DNA from: Mixophyes australis
Taxonomy: Eukaryota; Chordata; Amphibia; Anura; Limnodynastidae
Direction: 5' to 3'
DNA: 64,000 nucleotides
Assembly (NCBI GenBank): GCA_036250195.1
Contig: JAVHZZ010000002.1
Coordinates: 279,826,960 to 279,890,959, forward strand
Shown here: one piece after another, positions 44,595-56,170 of the stretch
Layout of the letters: the number at the start of each line of letters is the position of its first letter
How positions within the stretch are numbered: the stretch's first letter is position 1
Position numbers and translations under genes: made by a program
Notes under the pieces: generated by a model
The model's input: the letters and a program-made list of their open reading frames with translations, nothing else
The model's database searches: none
Told to the model about the DNA's origin: nothing

Positions 44595-44976
44595 TAGACT
44601 AACTAAAAGCAATCCAGACAGCACACAAGTGCAGTGGGAACTATATGATAGTTAATAAAGGGATTAAAGGTATGCTTAATAATTGTAAAACATCACATTA
44701 ATTCACTATTTTCACCTTTGTTGTTATTTCAATGATTTTTAGATGAATATTTTAATTATAAGTAATAAAGGTTATTTTTTTTTAACAAATGGGACTTACA
44801 TTCTTTAAATGAGAAGACACTATGCGCACTACATCAAATTTTGCTCTCTTAGTCTCTTCATGAGGGAAAAGGCACAGAAGCTTAGTTAACCTAGGCACTG
44901 GACACTCTGTCTGCTGGAATTCCTGTAGATCACGAAAAGACACCCTCCAAACACCGGGACAACTAATTTTCATCAA
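44595..44976 (-). repeat. Dispersed repeat copy B (empty site for the pogo MITE)
   Basis: Reverse complement of 11,727-12,580 without the MITE. It includes a 123-bp exon-like block, 44,922-44,800, with acceptor 'gtgatctacag' and donor GTAAGT, phase 0 at both sides. It reads 'EFQQTECPVPRLTKLLCLFP' then 'HEETKRAKFDVVRIVSSHLK'. Protein not recognised; it may be a transposon exon. Confidence 0.75.
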
Positions 44977-45010
44977 GAAATTGAAGCTTGTGATTGGTCC
45001 TTCCTCTCAC

Positions 45011-45339
45011 ATCATCATCATTTATTTATATAGCGCCACTAATTCCGCAGAGCTGTACAGAGAACTCACTCACCTCAGTCCCTGCCCCAATGGAGCTTAC
45101 AGTCGCAATTCCCTAACACACACACACACAGACAGAGAGACTAGAGTCAATTTGATAGCAGCCAATTAACCTACCAGTATGTTTTTGGAGTGTGGGAGGG
45201 AACTGGAGCACCCGGAGGAAAACCAAGCAGACACGGGAGAACATACAAACTCCACACAGTGAAGGCCATGGTTGGGAATTGAACTCATGATCCCAGTGCT
45301 GTGAGGCAGAAGTGCTAACCACTAAGCCACAGTGCTGCC
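45011..45339 (-). repeat. tRNA-derived SINE, complete
   Basis: On the minus strand it starts 'ggcagcactgtggcttagtg', with an A-box-like 'tggcttagtgg' and B-box-like 'gagttcaattcc'. A central domain follows ('gtatgttctcccgtgtctgc', 'taggttaattggctgctatc'), and it ends 'ggcgctatataaataaatga' plus (ATG)n. The tail resembles the L2 tail at 3,460-3,540. Confidence 0.88.
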
Positions 45340-46822
45340 TGCCACCACCATTTAAATTTGTGTAGCTTAATTGATTTGCTGATTCTGTATTTCAGAACCC
45401 TGGGGAAAACAGGGTGGCAGCTCCTAGATTTCCGATTAAAGGAAGGGACTCCTTAAAATATTTTACAGAAGTGGTAGTGTAGCGGTTAAGATAGTCAATT
45501 GTGCTATCCCTGAAAAATTAGACTTCCAGCATCAGTTTCTTTCAATTAATGGGGGTCTATTTATTATGCTAATTTTCTTGTCTACTCTTCTGAACAAGTG
45601 CAGGGAGCACATGCACAGTGAAGCCTATTTGGAGCATACAGTCAGGTAAGGTGGGCAAACAATTTAGTTAATCAAGTCAAAATCCCCCACAAATTACTAG
45701 CCCTGGAACCCCCAAAAATTTTAATCTGACCCTTTCTGCAATCTTAGGAGCCCTGTTATAACCATTTGATTTCCCTTAAGTTCAGTTTGACCTCTACATA
45801 CGTTCCACTATTTTTACTCCTATCAATACAATCTTTTATTTGACCGCATAATTCAACTGTCAGCTTAATGTGGCATTTCAATAGATCCAGCATTAAATGG
45901 AGGGCGTGACCAAATTTTAAATATTTTCGTTTTGGTGGTCTGAGAATTTCCCCTTTTATCCATACACCTGCTTTACAGGTCTACAAAATAATTCACGGAT
46001 ATTATGCTGGGAGTATGATAAGAATAATAATATGGTTGCATTAAAGAACTAAATGACTACGCCTGTCTTCTTTATGAATTGTATATTCCCTCCCACCAGA
46101 TGACATCGCCGAGACACAAACACGCCCTCTCAAGCCTTTAATCTGGTCTGATAGCATAAATATAGGATCGGGGAGGAGTGGAGGTAATTGTCCTTTCCGA
46201 CAGATAAAATAGGGAGTAAGTATCAGATTGCAAGCCTTAATAAAAGGTAAGCAGTTTAATTATGACTATGCAAACGGTATAAGCATTGCATGCTAACAGG
46301 CACGCAGTGACGACAGAATGTAATTTCGTTCTATAAAAATGCACTTAACCGTAAGACCTTTCTGTTATTATCAATTTAATTCACCGGTCCCTGAATCTGC
46401 ACCTGGGAAAAAAAACGGAGGGGTGACGTGAACGTGTGATAATGTTTCATTGTGCAAGGTGTAGTTTTATTTTCATCACTGTCTATCCACCAATGCGTGC
46501 GGCTAGTGGCTATTTAAATGACTATTTGAAGGACACCCTGTATTGCTGTATTGTGTAAAATAAAACCTTAATAGCCTATGTGGACGACATGAAGGAGATA
46601 TTGTGGATTAGGCGCGGAAGATGAATGAGTTTGCAATGCATGCAGTAGAATTGACTTTTGTCGCTGAATGATTACTTAGTAAAGTCGTTCATTCAGGTGT
46701 GAGAACTTGCAAACTGGGCTGTTGAATTTCAGTTAAAATAGCAGATTATAATATAAACCTGTATAAACTTCTTGATAGCATGAGATTTTATTTTTTTAGC
46801 ACTGGAGAGGCTTCCTTTGGTG
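45340..46822. other. Unassigned sequence
   Basis: No gene seen. A stretch near 45,695-45,735 ('ttttaatctgaccct') may be a hAT end fragment. Confidence 0.5.
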
Positions 46823-46830
46823 CATGGTTA

Positions 46831-47450
46831 CATGGGCAAACGCAGGATTTTTAAGCATAGGCAAACCGAGAGGGGGTTTCCTAGTGTCTGGAAACCCCCC
46901 TAAGAGCCTCGGACACTGTATAATTGAGGTAGCTGGACTCTGCTCCCACTTCACACGGCTCTGCTTGAAAAGGGAGAGCTGTGTGCCCCTAACAGTAGTG
47001 CATGCAGCATTGTCCATGTATATTATGGGTATAGGAAGAGTTGCAGAGCAGCCAAGCACTGTCTAAAATTATAGCCACGCCCCCATGCATGCTGGCCACG
47101 CCCACTGGCGGCGTGGTGGGGAAACCCCCCTCTACAAATCCTGCGTTTGCCCCTGTTAAGGGGGTGTTTCCTTCCACCCCCCCCCCAAAAAAAATATAGA
47201 GAAAGCTGCTGCGCAAGTGGCCGCACATGCGCAGCAGCTCCATTTTAGCGATGCTGTACTGTACAGCAGCCGCGGCGCTGTCAAAGAAGCGTCCGTGGCA
47301 GTGCTGTATTATAGTACAATACAGCACCGCCGCGGACGCTTCTGTGACAGCGCCGCGGCTGCTGTACAGTACAGGGCAATGTTTAGTGCCCGTTTGTTCG
47401 CGGAGGGGGGGTTTCTGGTTCTCCAGAAACCCCCCCTGCGTGCGCCCCTG
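46831..47450. mobile_element. hAT-like MITE, probably composite
   Basis: The ends are 'catgggcaaacgcagg' and, on the complement, 'caggggcgcacgcagg', flanked by GGTTA(CA). A second inverted end 'aaatcctgcgtttgcccctg' lies inside at 47,135-47,154, so a solo element and a longer one, or a nested pair, share the left end. No ORF. Confidence 0.65.
47256..47372. repeat. 117-bp hairpin
   Basis: Two 56-bp arms ('gtactgtacagcagccgcgg' ... its complement) pair with four mismatches by eye around a short centre near 47,314. Confidence 0.9.
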
Positions 47451-47457
47451 GGTTACA

Positions 47458-48451
47458 AACTAGGGATTACATGGGCCAGCGGAATGCTTTAAACAAGACA
47501 CAAGCCACCCCCGCTTGTCTGCCAGCACAAAAAAATAGAAAAAAAACCTCCCTCCCTTCTGTTGCCTTCTCACTGCCAGTGTGGGGCGTGAAAACATTAC
47601 GTCCCAATACAGTCTGAGGAGCGCACAGAGAGGAGCTGCAAACAGGTAGCAAGCAGAGAAGGAAAGAAGGTCTAGAAAGGTAAGTAAAAAAAGGAGGGGA
47701 CAGCAATGTGGTTGGGGGGGGATTAGAGATCACAACCAAACTAACTTGCCAAAAATGTTAAATCTTATTGCAAAGTGTACATATTCTTCATTTATATTAT
47801 ATATTATATTATATTATAGCAATTCTAAAGCATGTTTGTTTTTTAATGTATGTATTTGTATTACGCTCTTTATTAAAGTCTATTATATGATTTCTACTAA
47901 AAGAAAGTATTATTCAATTAAGAAATAATTTATAAAATAGGGTGAAAACTTGTATTTTGCAGGGGGTGCCTAACATGCTAGCATCGGCCCTGGGGATTAC
48001 CATAATTTCTAACTCATCCTCAACTTTTCCTAATTTACATGGACAGTCCAAGATCTTATAGACTTGCTCGTGGAAGTTTTCTTTTTTGACCAAGTGCAGT
48101 TACTAAATAACTTTCATTCATCTCCACAAAGCCCCGTTGGAATATTACATAAATTATAAATATGAGAACAATTTAATTTTGGGGCTTGTTCTAAATAGTC
48201 AAACCTTCAGTAAGCAAAGCTGGCTGTAATAAAAATGGCATTCCAATATCTAATAAACAGTCTACTTTTACAGTAGCACTAATCATCTTCTGCAAGGACA
48301 AACAAAAATATCATGCGGTTGTCAGAGAATGTTGATTCAAACTTTATTTCAATATCTAATCTGGTAACTGATATCCTGACACTTGTTACACTTGAGACCC
48401 TCTAACCATACAAAGCGCCATACATAATCTTTAATCTCAGTAATTAGTTAA
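47458..48451. other. Unassigned sequence
   Basis: No gene. A scrap at about 47,968-47,992 ('catgctagcatcggccctg') matches the hAT MITE end at 48,460. Confidence 0.5.
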
Positions 48452-48459
48452 CTTGATGC

Positions 48460-48586
48460 CAGGGCCGGTGCTAGGATCCACGGCGCCCTAGGCAGTTTTA
48501 AAGTATTTTAGAATACTGTGGCGCCCTCGGAGGGCCCGGCGCCCTAGGCAAGTGCCTAACCTTGCCTAATGGGAGCGCCGGGCCTG
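48460..48586. mobile_element. 127-bp hAT MITE with perfect 8-bp duplication
   Basis: Ends CAGGGCCGGTGC and, on the complement, CAGGCCCGGCGC. TSD CTTGATGC lies at 48,452-48,459 and 48,587-48,594. Confidence 0.93.
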
Positions 48587-48594
48587 CTTGATGC

Positions 48595-50053
48595 ACATAA
48601 GTAACAAAAGCTACCTCAATCTGTAATAACATATTTTAATGTAGGATACCCAAGTGTTGCAAGCTGTAATAAACAATTCTGACAATTTAAGGTTTTAAAA
48701 CCTTAAATGAAAATTTAGGTTTGCCAACAAGAAGTTGATAATGCAGCTGAAATTTCTGAGTTCTGATCATTCTATGAGAACTTGTATAAAGTGATTCCTG
48801 ACCACCCAGTGTTGTGTTAAATATTGAGGCGAAACTACCTAAACTTTCACCTTTACAGAGAGATCCTAAATGAAGATATTGCTGCTACCCAGAGTCATTT
48901 TAACACTCCATAACAAATCCCCAAACCCTGATAGCTTTTGTGGTGAATATTATAAAATTGGAAAACCAGTCATTATTCCCTTTCTGACTGGGAATAATGT
49001 AATATGTTGTGTATTTTTTCAAAAACTACTCAATGTACAAACTCCCTTTCCCAAGTTCAATGAGCTACATACCATTTTTGCCCTTAAACCTAAAAAAAAA
49101 AAAATGTCAGGAATAGATTTAATTTTACAGGCAAATAACACTGCTAATTCAAGAATAAGATACTAGCTGTCAGGGATAGCTGCCTCTATCAGCTCCCTGA
49201 TTTAATATATTATGTATTCGAACAGTCAAACAATATATCGTCTCTATTTTGTCAGGACACCACTCCTGACCCCCTTTTCTTGTCACAAAGCGCACTCTGC
49301 ACAGAAATGACTTGGAAGTTTACTGTAAAGGGACACACAGGATTCCAGAATAAATCTCGCACTCTACTCTAACGTTACAGATCTAACTGGTCCCTCCCCA
49401 ACACAGACGCCCACTTCCACAGTTCCCACACTTAAGTTTTGTGACCAGCTACGTATGAGACCTGTTGAACGCCTATGACTTAATTACCCAATTCCGCACA
49501 CCCTGGGCTTTGGTAGCTAAGAGTTAACACTTCCCACACTGGTATTCAAGCAATCAATCTCTTCTAAACAGGCAGATAATCTGTTTAGAGTAGTGAGGAC
49601 AGCACTTATTAAACTTTAGATTTAATATACAAAAAGTACAGTGCCTACAGGTTATAAAAACTATCTAATAAAAGATCACAAAATATGCAAATATGGATTC
49701 AAATAGCTTCTCCTAGACCATTATTCAAGAATAAACTTTTTGAATGTTTTGGATAGAAACTTCCTTTAAAAAGAAACATATATCTAAGGCTTTTTTTAAA
49801 AAAACACTTGGGAAAGGTTTATATTAAAAATCATGAATTTAAACTTGATTTAAAAGCAGTATATGGTGTGAAACTAGAATCCTTCATAATTATCCTCTAA
49901 TTTTGCATGAAGATGACACCATAAATGGATAGGGAAGGGAGAGAAACAAGATAAAATTACATGGTGAATCCAATTCTTACCTTTTATGTAGCTGTGATAC
50001 TTACATTTTAACATTCTTAGAAATTTCTGACCATGCCTGGAAATAAGATCCAC
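48595..50053. other. Unassigned; possible LTR at 49,250-49,601
   Basis: No gene. The stretch 'tgtcaggacacc...gtgaggaca' (49,250-49,601) has TGTC...GACA ends and an internal AATAAA, but no target duplication, so it is only a weak LTR candidate. Confidence 0.4.
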
Positions 50054-50056
50054 TAA

Positions 50057-50406
50057 TACCACTTTAATACTGCCGCCCCGGCAATATTCTGGGTATATGA
50101 ACCTGGGATATTGCCGGGAGACAGAGGCTCCCACGGAGAGAAATTCCCCGGTAGACCCTGTTCATACAGAACACTGGTCTCCATGGCAACATCACAAGAG
50201 GAGCTCTGATTGGCTCTTGTGATGGTTTTTTTTTTTTTCAACTTTATAATTGTTTGGTGAGACCCAGGTTGAAAAACAGGAATTACCCCACCAAAAGTCC
50301 CGGGTCTAAATCCCGGGTATTTCAGACCCGGGATTTGTCAACACCATTCATACTGCGCCTAAACACCGGCAAAAACCTAGGTCTTTCATGCAGTATGAAA
50401 GGGGTA
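50057..50406. mobile_element. 350-bp Harbinger MITE of copy-1 family
   Basis: Ends 'taccactttaatactgccg' and 'tgcagtatgaaaggggta', with TSD TAA at 50,054-50,056 and 50,407-50,409. The interior has several CCGGG-rich inverted motifs like those in the subterminal parts of 16,340-19,351. Confidence 0.92.
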
Positions 50407-50933
50407 TAACCTGTTTCTATGACCACTTTATTTTCTTTTTTTTTATAGAAGTTATTCCAAAAGTATGTCCAGTTATTTTGAATATGTGTCTCTATCTTTA
50501 TTGGATTAACTTGATTGGCGCTAAAAGATTTTTTTGAAGAAAAAAGTTGAATAAATATAATTTGGATTGTAGTAATTTGAGTGAATTTAGAAAAGCTTCA
50601 AATTCTGAAGTTTTGCTTCAAGTACCTCCCATATCTCTGAATGCACTCCGCATAATTTACACAAGATGCGTTTGAGTAATGGATATTTTTAAAAGGTTGA
50701 ATGTAACCTCTGAATTGACTAATCTACCTGAATAACAGTGTTTATTTAACAAAAAAATGGTATAGGATTGATCTGACAGAAGACCTTGGATAAGTAGTAA
50801 TCTATTTTTAATCCATTATTACATTTTTCTGGTCGAAGCCAGGTGGGCAGGAATAATTTCTTTTGTAAGGAGTTGTCTCTGCAAGATCTTAAAGCCCATG
50901 TTCATTGTATTCCATATCTGACCTGTTTTGCAG

Positions 50934-51031
50934 AAAACATGAGTGACTCAAAGGCTAAAACTACTGCAAAAGAGGAACCAGCAGATGTGACTGAGAAACG
51001 TGGTAGAGGTCGTCCACGGAAAAAACCACAG
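50934..51031 (+). CDS. hmga1: HMGA1-like, first coding exon (AT-hook 1)
   Basis: Acceptor 'acctgttttgcag' ends at 50,933. The ATG is at 50,939, and the exon runs 31 codons to CAG followed by donor GTGGGA (51,032). It encodes a short acidic/Lys leader and 'TEKRGRGRPRKKPQ', the AT-hook that binds the minor groove of AT-rich DNA. HMGA1 proteins shape chromatin and help assemble enhancer complexes in the nucleus. An upstream noncoding first exon, as in vertebrate hmga1, is expected left of here but not identified. The junction is phase 0. Confidence 0.88.
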
Positions 51032-51929
51032 GTGGGATAAATATTTTAGTGGCACTTTGTTCTGCCTACTAGCCAGTTATTTTCATTAGTAGCCTAAAAA
51101 TGCCTCAAACATTTTTAAACTAGCTGTAGTACTGCATTATTAAGCCGAAACAAGAAGCTTAAGAGATAAGGGAAAGTGTCAAAAAATGTATTTGCAGTAG
51201 CATCTACTTCAGCACTTACCAGTAAACCCTTTGTGGTACAGTGAGGATTCAAGAGCTCCTCCTACCTTGAGTTTGTTGTACAGTTCCAGACTACTACATG
51301 GCACTTTGATACTGCACCATATATAATCTTACATGTAGAGCAAGCTGTTAAGATCCTACAATAAAAGTTTAATGATAAAGTACGACTAGGTAGGGTAATT
51401 ATTAAACTTCAGCATGCTATGATCACTTGAATAAGGAGAAGTTAACTTCTACATATTTAAAATGGATTTCTATGCAATAAAGAACTTAAGGTTTCACAGG
51501 AGGTTTTGTAACTCCCTACACCCTTGCAACATCTAGGCATCCAAAATTACCAGCATCTTATAATACAAAGCCTTCTTACTGCTTTGTTGGTCTGTTAAAA
51601 CCCAGTCTTATTTTATTACTGGCTTAGTCCCCCAATTGTAAAGCACTATAAATAAAGGTGGATGATGATGATTCAGTCACATACCTTACAATATAATGAC
51701 CCAGTTAGTATGTGGCTAAATTGTTCTAACAGTCAATTGTGTAAGCTGAATTTGCACTGTGTGCAAATTGGTTTTGGGCAGAAAAGATGTAACTGGCAAA
51801 TCTTCCTTCTCCTTTTACTAATCTAAAAGACTTGAGTCTCTGGGGTAAGGGAAATTAAAGATGATCTTGTTTAACCTTGAGGTAATCAGTGTCCTTGAAC
51901 ATTAATAAAATCATGAGGAAGGATTGATA
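51032..51929. other. hmga1 intron, 5' part; L2/SINE tail fragment
   Basis: No gene. 51,640-51,675 ('agcactataaataaaggtgg' then (ATG)n) is a plus-strand L2- or SINE-type 3' tail. Confidence 0.5.
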
Positions 51930-52260
51930 CACCAGTTTTCCCCTCTCTCTGAAATTCTTTTTAAAAAGGCAGTGCTTCAAATGCACTGGGTTATTAAAGA
52001 TCTTGTCAGTAAGGAGTGGCTAAGGTTACATAGATATTGGCCTAATCTCAAGAGACTTAACGATATTAATTATTTCCAGGATGACACTTCGAATTGTTCG
52101 ATGCCTAAAATTGATGCTGCTATAGCCTAGTCTTCCAGCCAGGACCTCTATTCTCTTGGAAAATGGAGACCCATTGGAAGATTCTATGGATAGGAAAATA
52201 GAAAGCTGTTTCAAGAACTTCTTATTTCTTTGAACTGTAGCATTAGCCATATGATGAAGG
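51930..52260 (+). pseudogene. DIRS-type Gag fragment
   Basis: 'MPKIDAAIA' and, one frame over, 'ENGDPLEDSMDRKIESCFKN' resemble the Gag of vertebrate DIRS elements, tyrosine-recombinase retrotransposons. Stops and a frame change are present. Confidence 0.5.
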
Positions 52261-53510
52261 CAAATGCAGAAATCCTCCCAATGACTCCACTAGTCCCTTT
52301 GAGTGGCAAGATTTTAAATTATGCCGAGGTCTGGACACCTACCACTCAAAATCAGATTGTGTCCATCACCAAGGGGGGTACAAAAGTACCACTACAAACC
52401 ATGTGGAAAGCTTTTTGCCAACAGTTTGAGAACCTTTCAGCACTTCACATGGGAGGGTCTTGTCCACACAGCTGTTTTCTGTTGCTGGTCCAGAAATACA
52501 TAATTCTCCGCCAGCCCAGATATGTGCGCTGGTGGAGAACTATGTATGCACTCTGTGAAAGATGGGGAGAGAATTAGTAGAGGTAATGACAGTCCTTTCA
52601 TTATGAACTAGTCATCTGTGGTTGGCAGTGGTCTGATGAATGCTTCAAAAACAACTTCAGTCAGCTCAGCACCAGGAAAAGATTCTTCATTCAAAATTAG
52701 GCACACTGTTTTTGAAGGCGTGGATATTAAGCAGTCATTATTAGGGGAGTCTGACATGGTAATTGAGTTTCTTAATCAAGGAAAACAAACTGAATTCTTC
52801 CTTTTACTATAGAATTTGGAAGATATTTATATTGGGCTGTGGACCCAAACTGGTAGATCCTGCATCTGCTAGCATTGCACATATTCTTGATTTTTCCTAC
52901 AGGATGGCTTAGTAAAAGGACTTGCCTCAACCTTCAAGGTAGTAAGAGTACCTGAACTTAGTATTTTTCTAGACACCAATCTGACACTGCTGGATGCTCA
53001 GGAGAATTACATGCCCTGTTGTGCAAGAAGCTATTTCTGAACATCTAACCCCCAGCATGCATTCCAGATGTGACATGTGTTTTAGTTTTCGCTGGCACAC
53101 CCGACCTCAGGCCACATAAGACATCAAGGAAAACACTGTTTTTGGCAGCTCCGTGCTTCTGCCACTGGTCTCTTTAAAGGGGCAGCCTTGACTTTCCCTC
53201 TTCTCCCTTCAGCCTCCTTATTGGTTGTGCCTGATAGAGAAGGTGCTTTGTTCACTGTGCACTGCGAGGAAGGCTTTCACATTCTAAGTAAGATAGTTCT
53301 ACCATCTGTGTTCCATCTCCATCTTTCATGTCTCCCTTGTGCTCCTAGCACATCTGTTCACCCTCCTTTCTCACATCTACACCTCACCTTCTACCCCCTT
53401 GTCTTCCACTTCTCCTCTTTTCACACCTTTCCTTCCTCCTCATCTGGATGCGGTAGACTGCATTGGTGGATGCATAGCTGCACCACCAGTGAGTGGCCCA
53501 TGCTGACCGC
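52261..53510. other. hmga1 intron, unassigned
   Basis: Several short open stretches without recognised domains. It may include more DIRS sequence. Confidence 0.4.
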
Positions 53511-53519
53511 TCTACACCA

Positions 53520-54040
53520 CTGAAGGCTCATTCAAGGAGTACCAGAACTGGGTCATGGAGCAATGGAAGAAGGTGGACAGCCATGCAAGTCGTTTACCTG
53601 GGGAAGAGATGCCACCAGGAAGCACTATGGGGGAAGAAAGCAACCCAGTGGAGTTAGTGTAGTGCACTGGGAAACCTTGGGTCCTGGCATTCATATGAAT
53701 GCTACCTTGTCCTACCACAGTGTTTTTAGGTAGGTGGTACATGTCAAGTACACTCCTTCATGGCAACGGTATTCCCTGATGGCAGTGGCCTTTCAGCAGG
53801 ATAATGTGCCCTGTAGCACTGCAAAAAGTTTTAGGAACATGGTAAAGGGTTGAAGGTGTTTACTTGGCCTCCATATTCCCCAGATCTCAATCCTATCTAT
53901 AATGGACTTAAAGGATCTGCTGCTAACATCTTGGTGCCTGATGCCCACAGGACACCTTCAGAGGTCTTATGGAGTCCATGCCTCAATGGGTCAAAGCTAT
54001 TTTGGTGGCACAATGGGGACCTACAAAATATTAGGCAGGT
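53520..54040 (+). pseudogene. Tc1/mariner transposase fossil
   Basis: Readable in shifting frames: 'FQQDNVPCSTAKSF' at about 53,790 (second Asp) and 'WPPYSPDLNPIYN' at about 53,862. In the latter the expected catalytic Glu is Tyr. Many stops; no terminal repeats seen. Confidence 0.7.
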
Positions 54041-54162
54041 GATTTTCATGTTGTGGCTGTTCTGTATGTACAGTTGCACACTTGAAGCACAAAGACCATT
54101 TTTATTCATAGATCGATATTTGTTAAATTATGCAGTAGTATAACTTGTAGAGTAAACATAAG

Positions 54163-54345
54163 GGGCCTGATTCATTAAGGATCTTAACTTAAGAAACTTA
54201 TTTCAATCTCCTGGACAAAACCATGTTACAATGCAAGGGGTGCAAATTAGTATTCTGTTTTGCACAGAAGTTAAATACTGACTGAAGGATGTTTGATCAG
54301 ACCATAAAAGCTACTACATGCTTTCATTTTATGTTGATTTTCCAA
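54163..54345 (+). repeat. MITE end, GGGCCTGATTCATTA family
   Basis: Starts 'gggcctgattcattaagg'. Matches 7,185-7,333 (inverted). Only one end. Confidence 0.75.
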
Positions 54346-55429
54346 AACTGTGACCGTCCTTCATGCTGCATGCAAGCGCTACCCAAATACTTTTTTTTTT
54401 TTTTTTTTTAACAAATAATAGAGAAGTGCATGATTACTTGTGTGTTGGACTTTGCTTTCATGTGGACTATAGTTGTGCCACCTTCCAGCATCTATGTTGT
54501 GGGGGTCCTTTATCTTGGTTTGGCACAATTGTAATTAACACTGCACTTGCACAGATTTTGAAGTATGGATCATATCTTGCCTGCTGCCTATGTTTATTAA
54601 AGGGCTCTGCATGTACCTTATCACATTACACTTGGGCTGAATACGTTTTATTCTTACTACTACGATGCTTGTGGACTATAGCAGTTTTGATACACATTAG
54701 GATTGTGAATAGGGTATGTAACAAGACCGTGAGGATTTGTGTATTTTAATGGGGCATATTCACTTTGCCATCAGCAGACAAAACCATACCTTCCTACTTT
54801 GGTGTATTGGGGACCCTTTCTGCCATTGACCTCAAATGGGGGAGGACACTGCAATACTGCATTGTAGTGATCAGTAATGTCAGATGTTCCTACAGCTGGC
54901 GTCTGTAATATAACAGTTTTGCATCTTGTGATAGCCTGTTTTGTAATGGCCTAAAGGTGCAGCAGTATAGCCCTCTAACCAATAATCCTCACTCCCTGGA
55001 TTCTGCACTTGCAAAGGTGCCAGCAGTAGTTGCTATTGTAACGAACAGCATCCATTTAACCTTTATCGAGCAGCTAATTGGTCATGGCACAGGGGAGCAG
55101 CATTGGAACCTCATTACCTGGTTGTCAATGCAATCTAATATCATGGTGTGAAAGAGCAATCCAAAACCAGGACTATAATGGTGTCTAGGGGTTGATCTAC
55201 GTTTTGGGACTGTTTTCTGGCCACTAAGATTGAAGGCGTGGCTCATGGTGCCAGTAGGAGAAATGCAAAATTATTTTGCAGTGCATTTTATCTATTTTAT
55301 ATGAATATAGTCATAAACTCTGTATAAACATGTTTATTGCTCTTTGAACTAAACTACTTCTATGGATCAAAAATCCTAGGGTAATATGATAAAAATCACC
55401 AATCTGTATGCACTATTTTTGTTATTCAG
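54346..55429. other. hmga1 intron, unassigned
   Basis: T20 tract at 54,391-54,410. No domain in the open stretches. Confidence 0.5.
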
Positions 55430-55498
55430 GGGACTTCAAACCCGTCTGTCAAACCCAGCTCTCCTTCCCAATTACAGAGTGATGCACAAGAGAGCACG
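55430..55498 (+). CDS. hmga1: HMGA1-like, second coding exon (linker)
   Basis: Acceptor 'tttttgttattcag' ends at 55,429; donor GTAAGC begins at 55,499. It has 23 codons, phase 0 both sides, beginning 'GTSNPSVKPSSPS': Ser/Pro/Gln-rich, no AT-hook. It sits where mammalian HMGA1 has the short 'GTALVGSQK' linker exon but is more than twice as long. As a symmetric exon it could be skipped without a frame change, giving isoforms like HMGA1a/b. Confidence 0.78.
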
Positions 55499-56020
55499 GT
55501 AAGCCACTTAAAACACATGTATTTAGATGTCTTGTACTTCTGCTAGCTAGGCTTGATGGTATAACCATTTAATCTTATGTGTAACTAAATCTATTTGGGG
55601 TGTGTGTATAGAATATATAAATAAAGGCCACTTGGGTGGGGAGCTTATGAATTTGACTTGTATAAACAAGCTGCTAACATTCACATCATGTAAAGTATTG
55701 AATATCTTCAGTTCTGATAAATTCCACTTATTTGTGGCTGGAAATTTTCCTACATGCAGATGCAAACTTCATTTATGTAATCTCATTGTAGAACACAGCA
55801 GCCAGCTCTTGAATGGGCCATACACATTAAAAACAGATTAACAGATAACAGGGGCTGATTACTTAATCAAATTAGAAAATAAATTAAACTTTATCAGATT
55901 TAGATGTCTAAATGAATTGATCTAATCATGGGTTGTGAAACTTTAATCTGAGTAGTTGAACCATGTGTATTCTAATCAAGCAGCAAAACTCTAACAATGG
56001 TGTGACATGCTCATACATTC
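55499..56020. other. hmga1 intron 2, start
   Basis: No gene or repeat recognised. Confidence 0.5.
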
Positions 56021-56023
56021 TTA

Positions 56024-56170
56024 TACCACTTTCACACTGCCACCCTGGCAATATCCCGGGTTTATGAACCTGGGATATTGCCGGGTGACAGTGCAGAACA
56101 CCACGACAAATTCCCAGGTAGACCGTGATCACACTGAACATGGGTCTGCCCGTGTCTCCCTGGCAACATA
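56024..56170. repeat. Truncated Harbinger MITE (copy-1 family)
   Basis: Starts 'taccactttcacactgcc' after TTA (56,021-56,023) and follows the left half of the 50,057-50,406 MITE to 'ctggcaacat', where CR1 sequence begins. The other half is not found beyond the LINE. Confidence 0.8.

Noticed and set aside
45270..45339. tRNA gene
   Set aside because: A- and B-box-like motifs are present, but the cloverleaf is broken and a SINE body and LINE-type tail follow. It is a SINE head.
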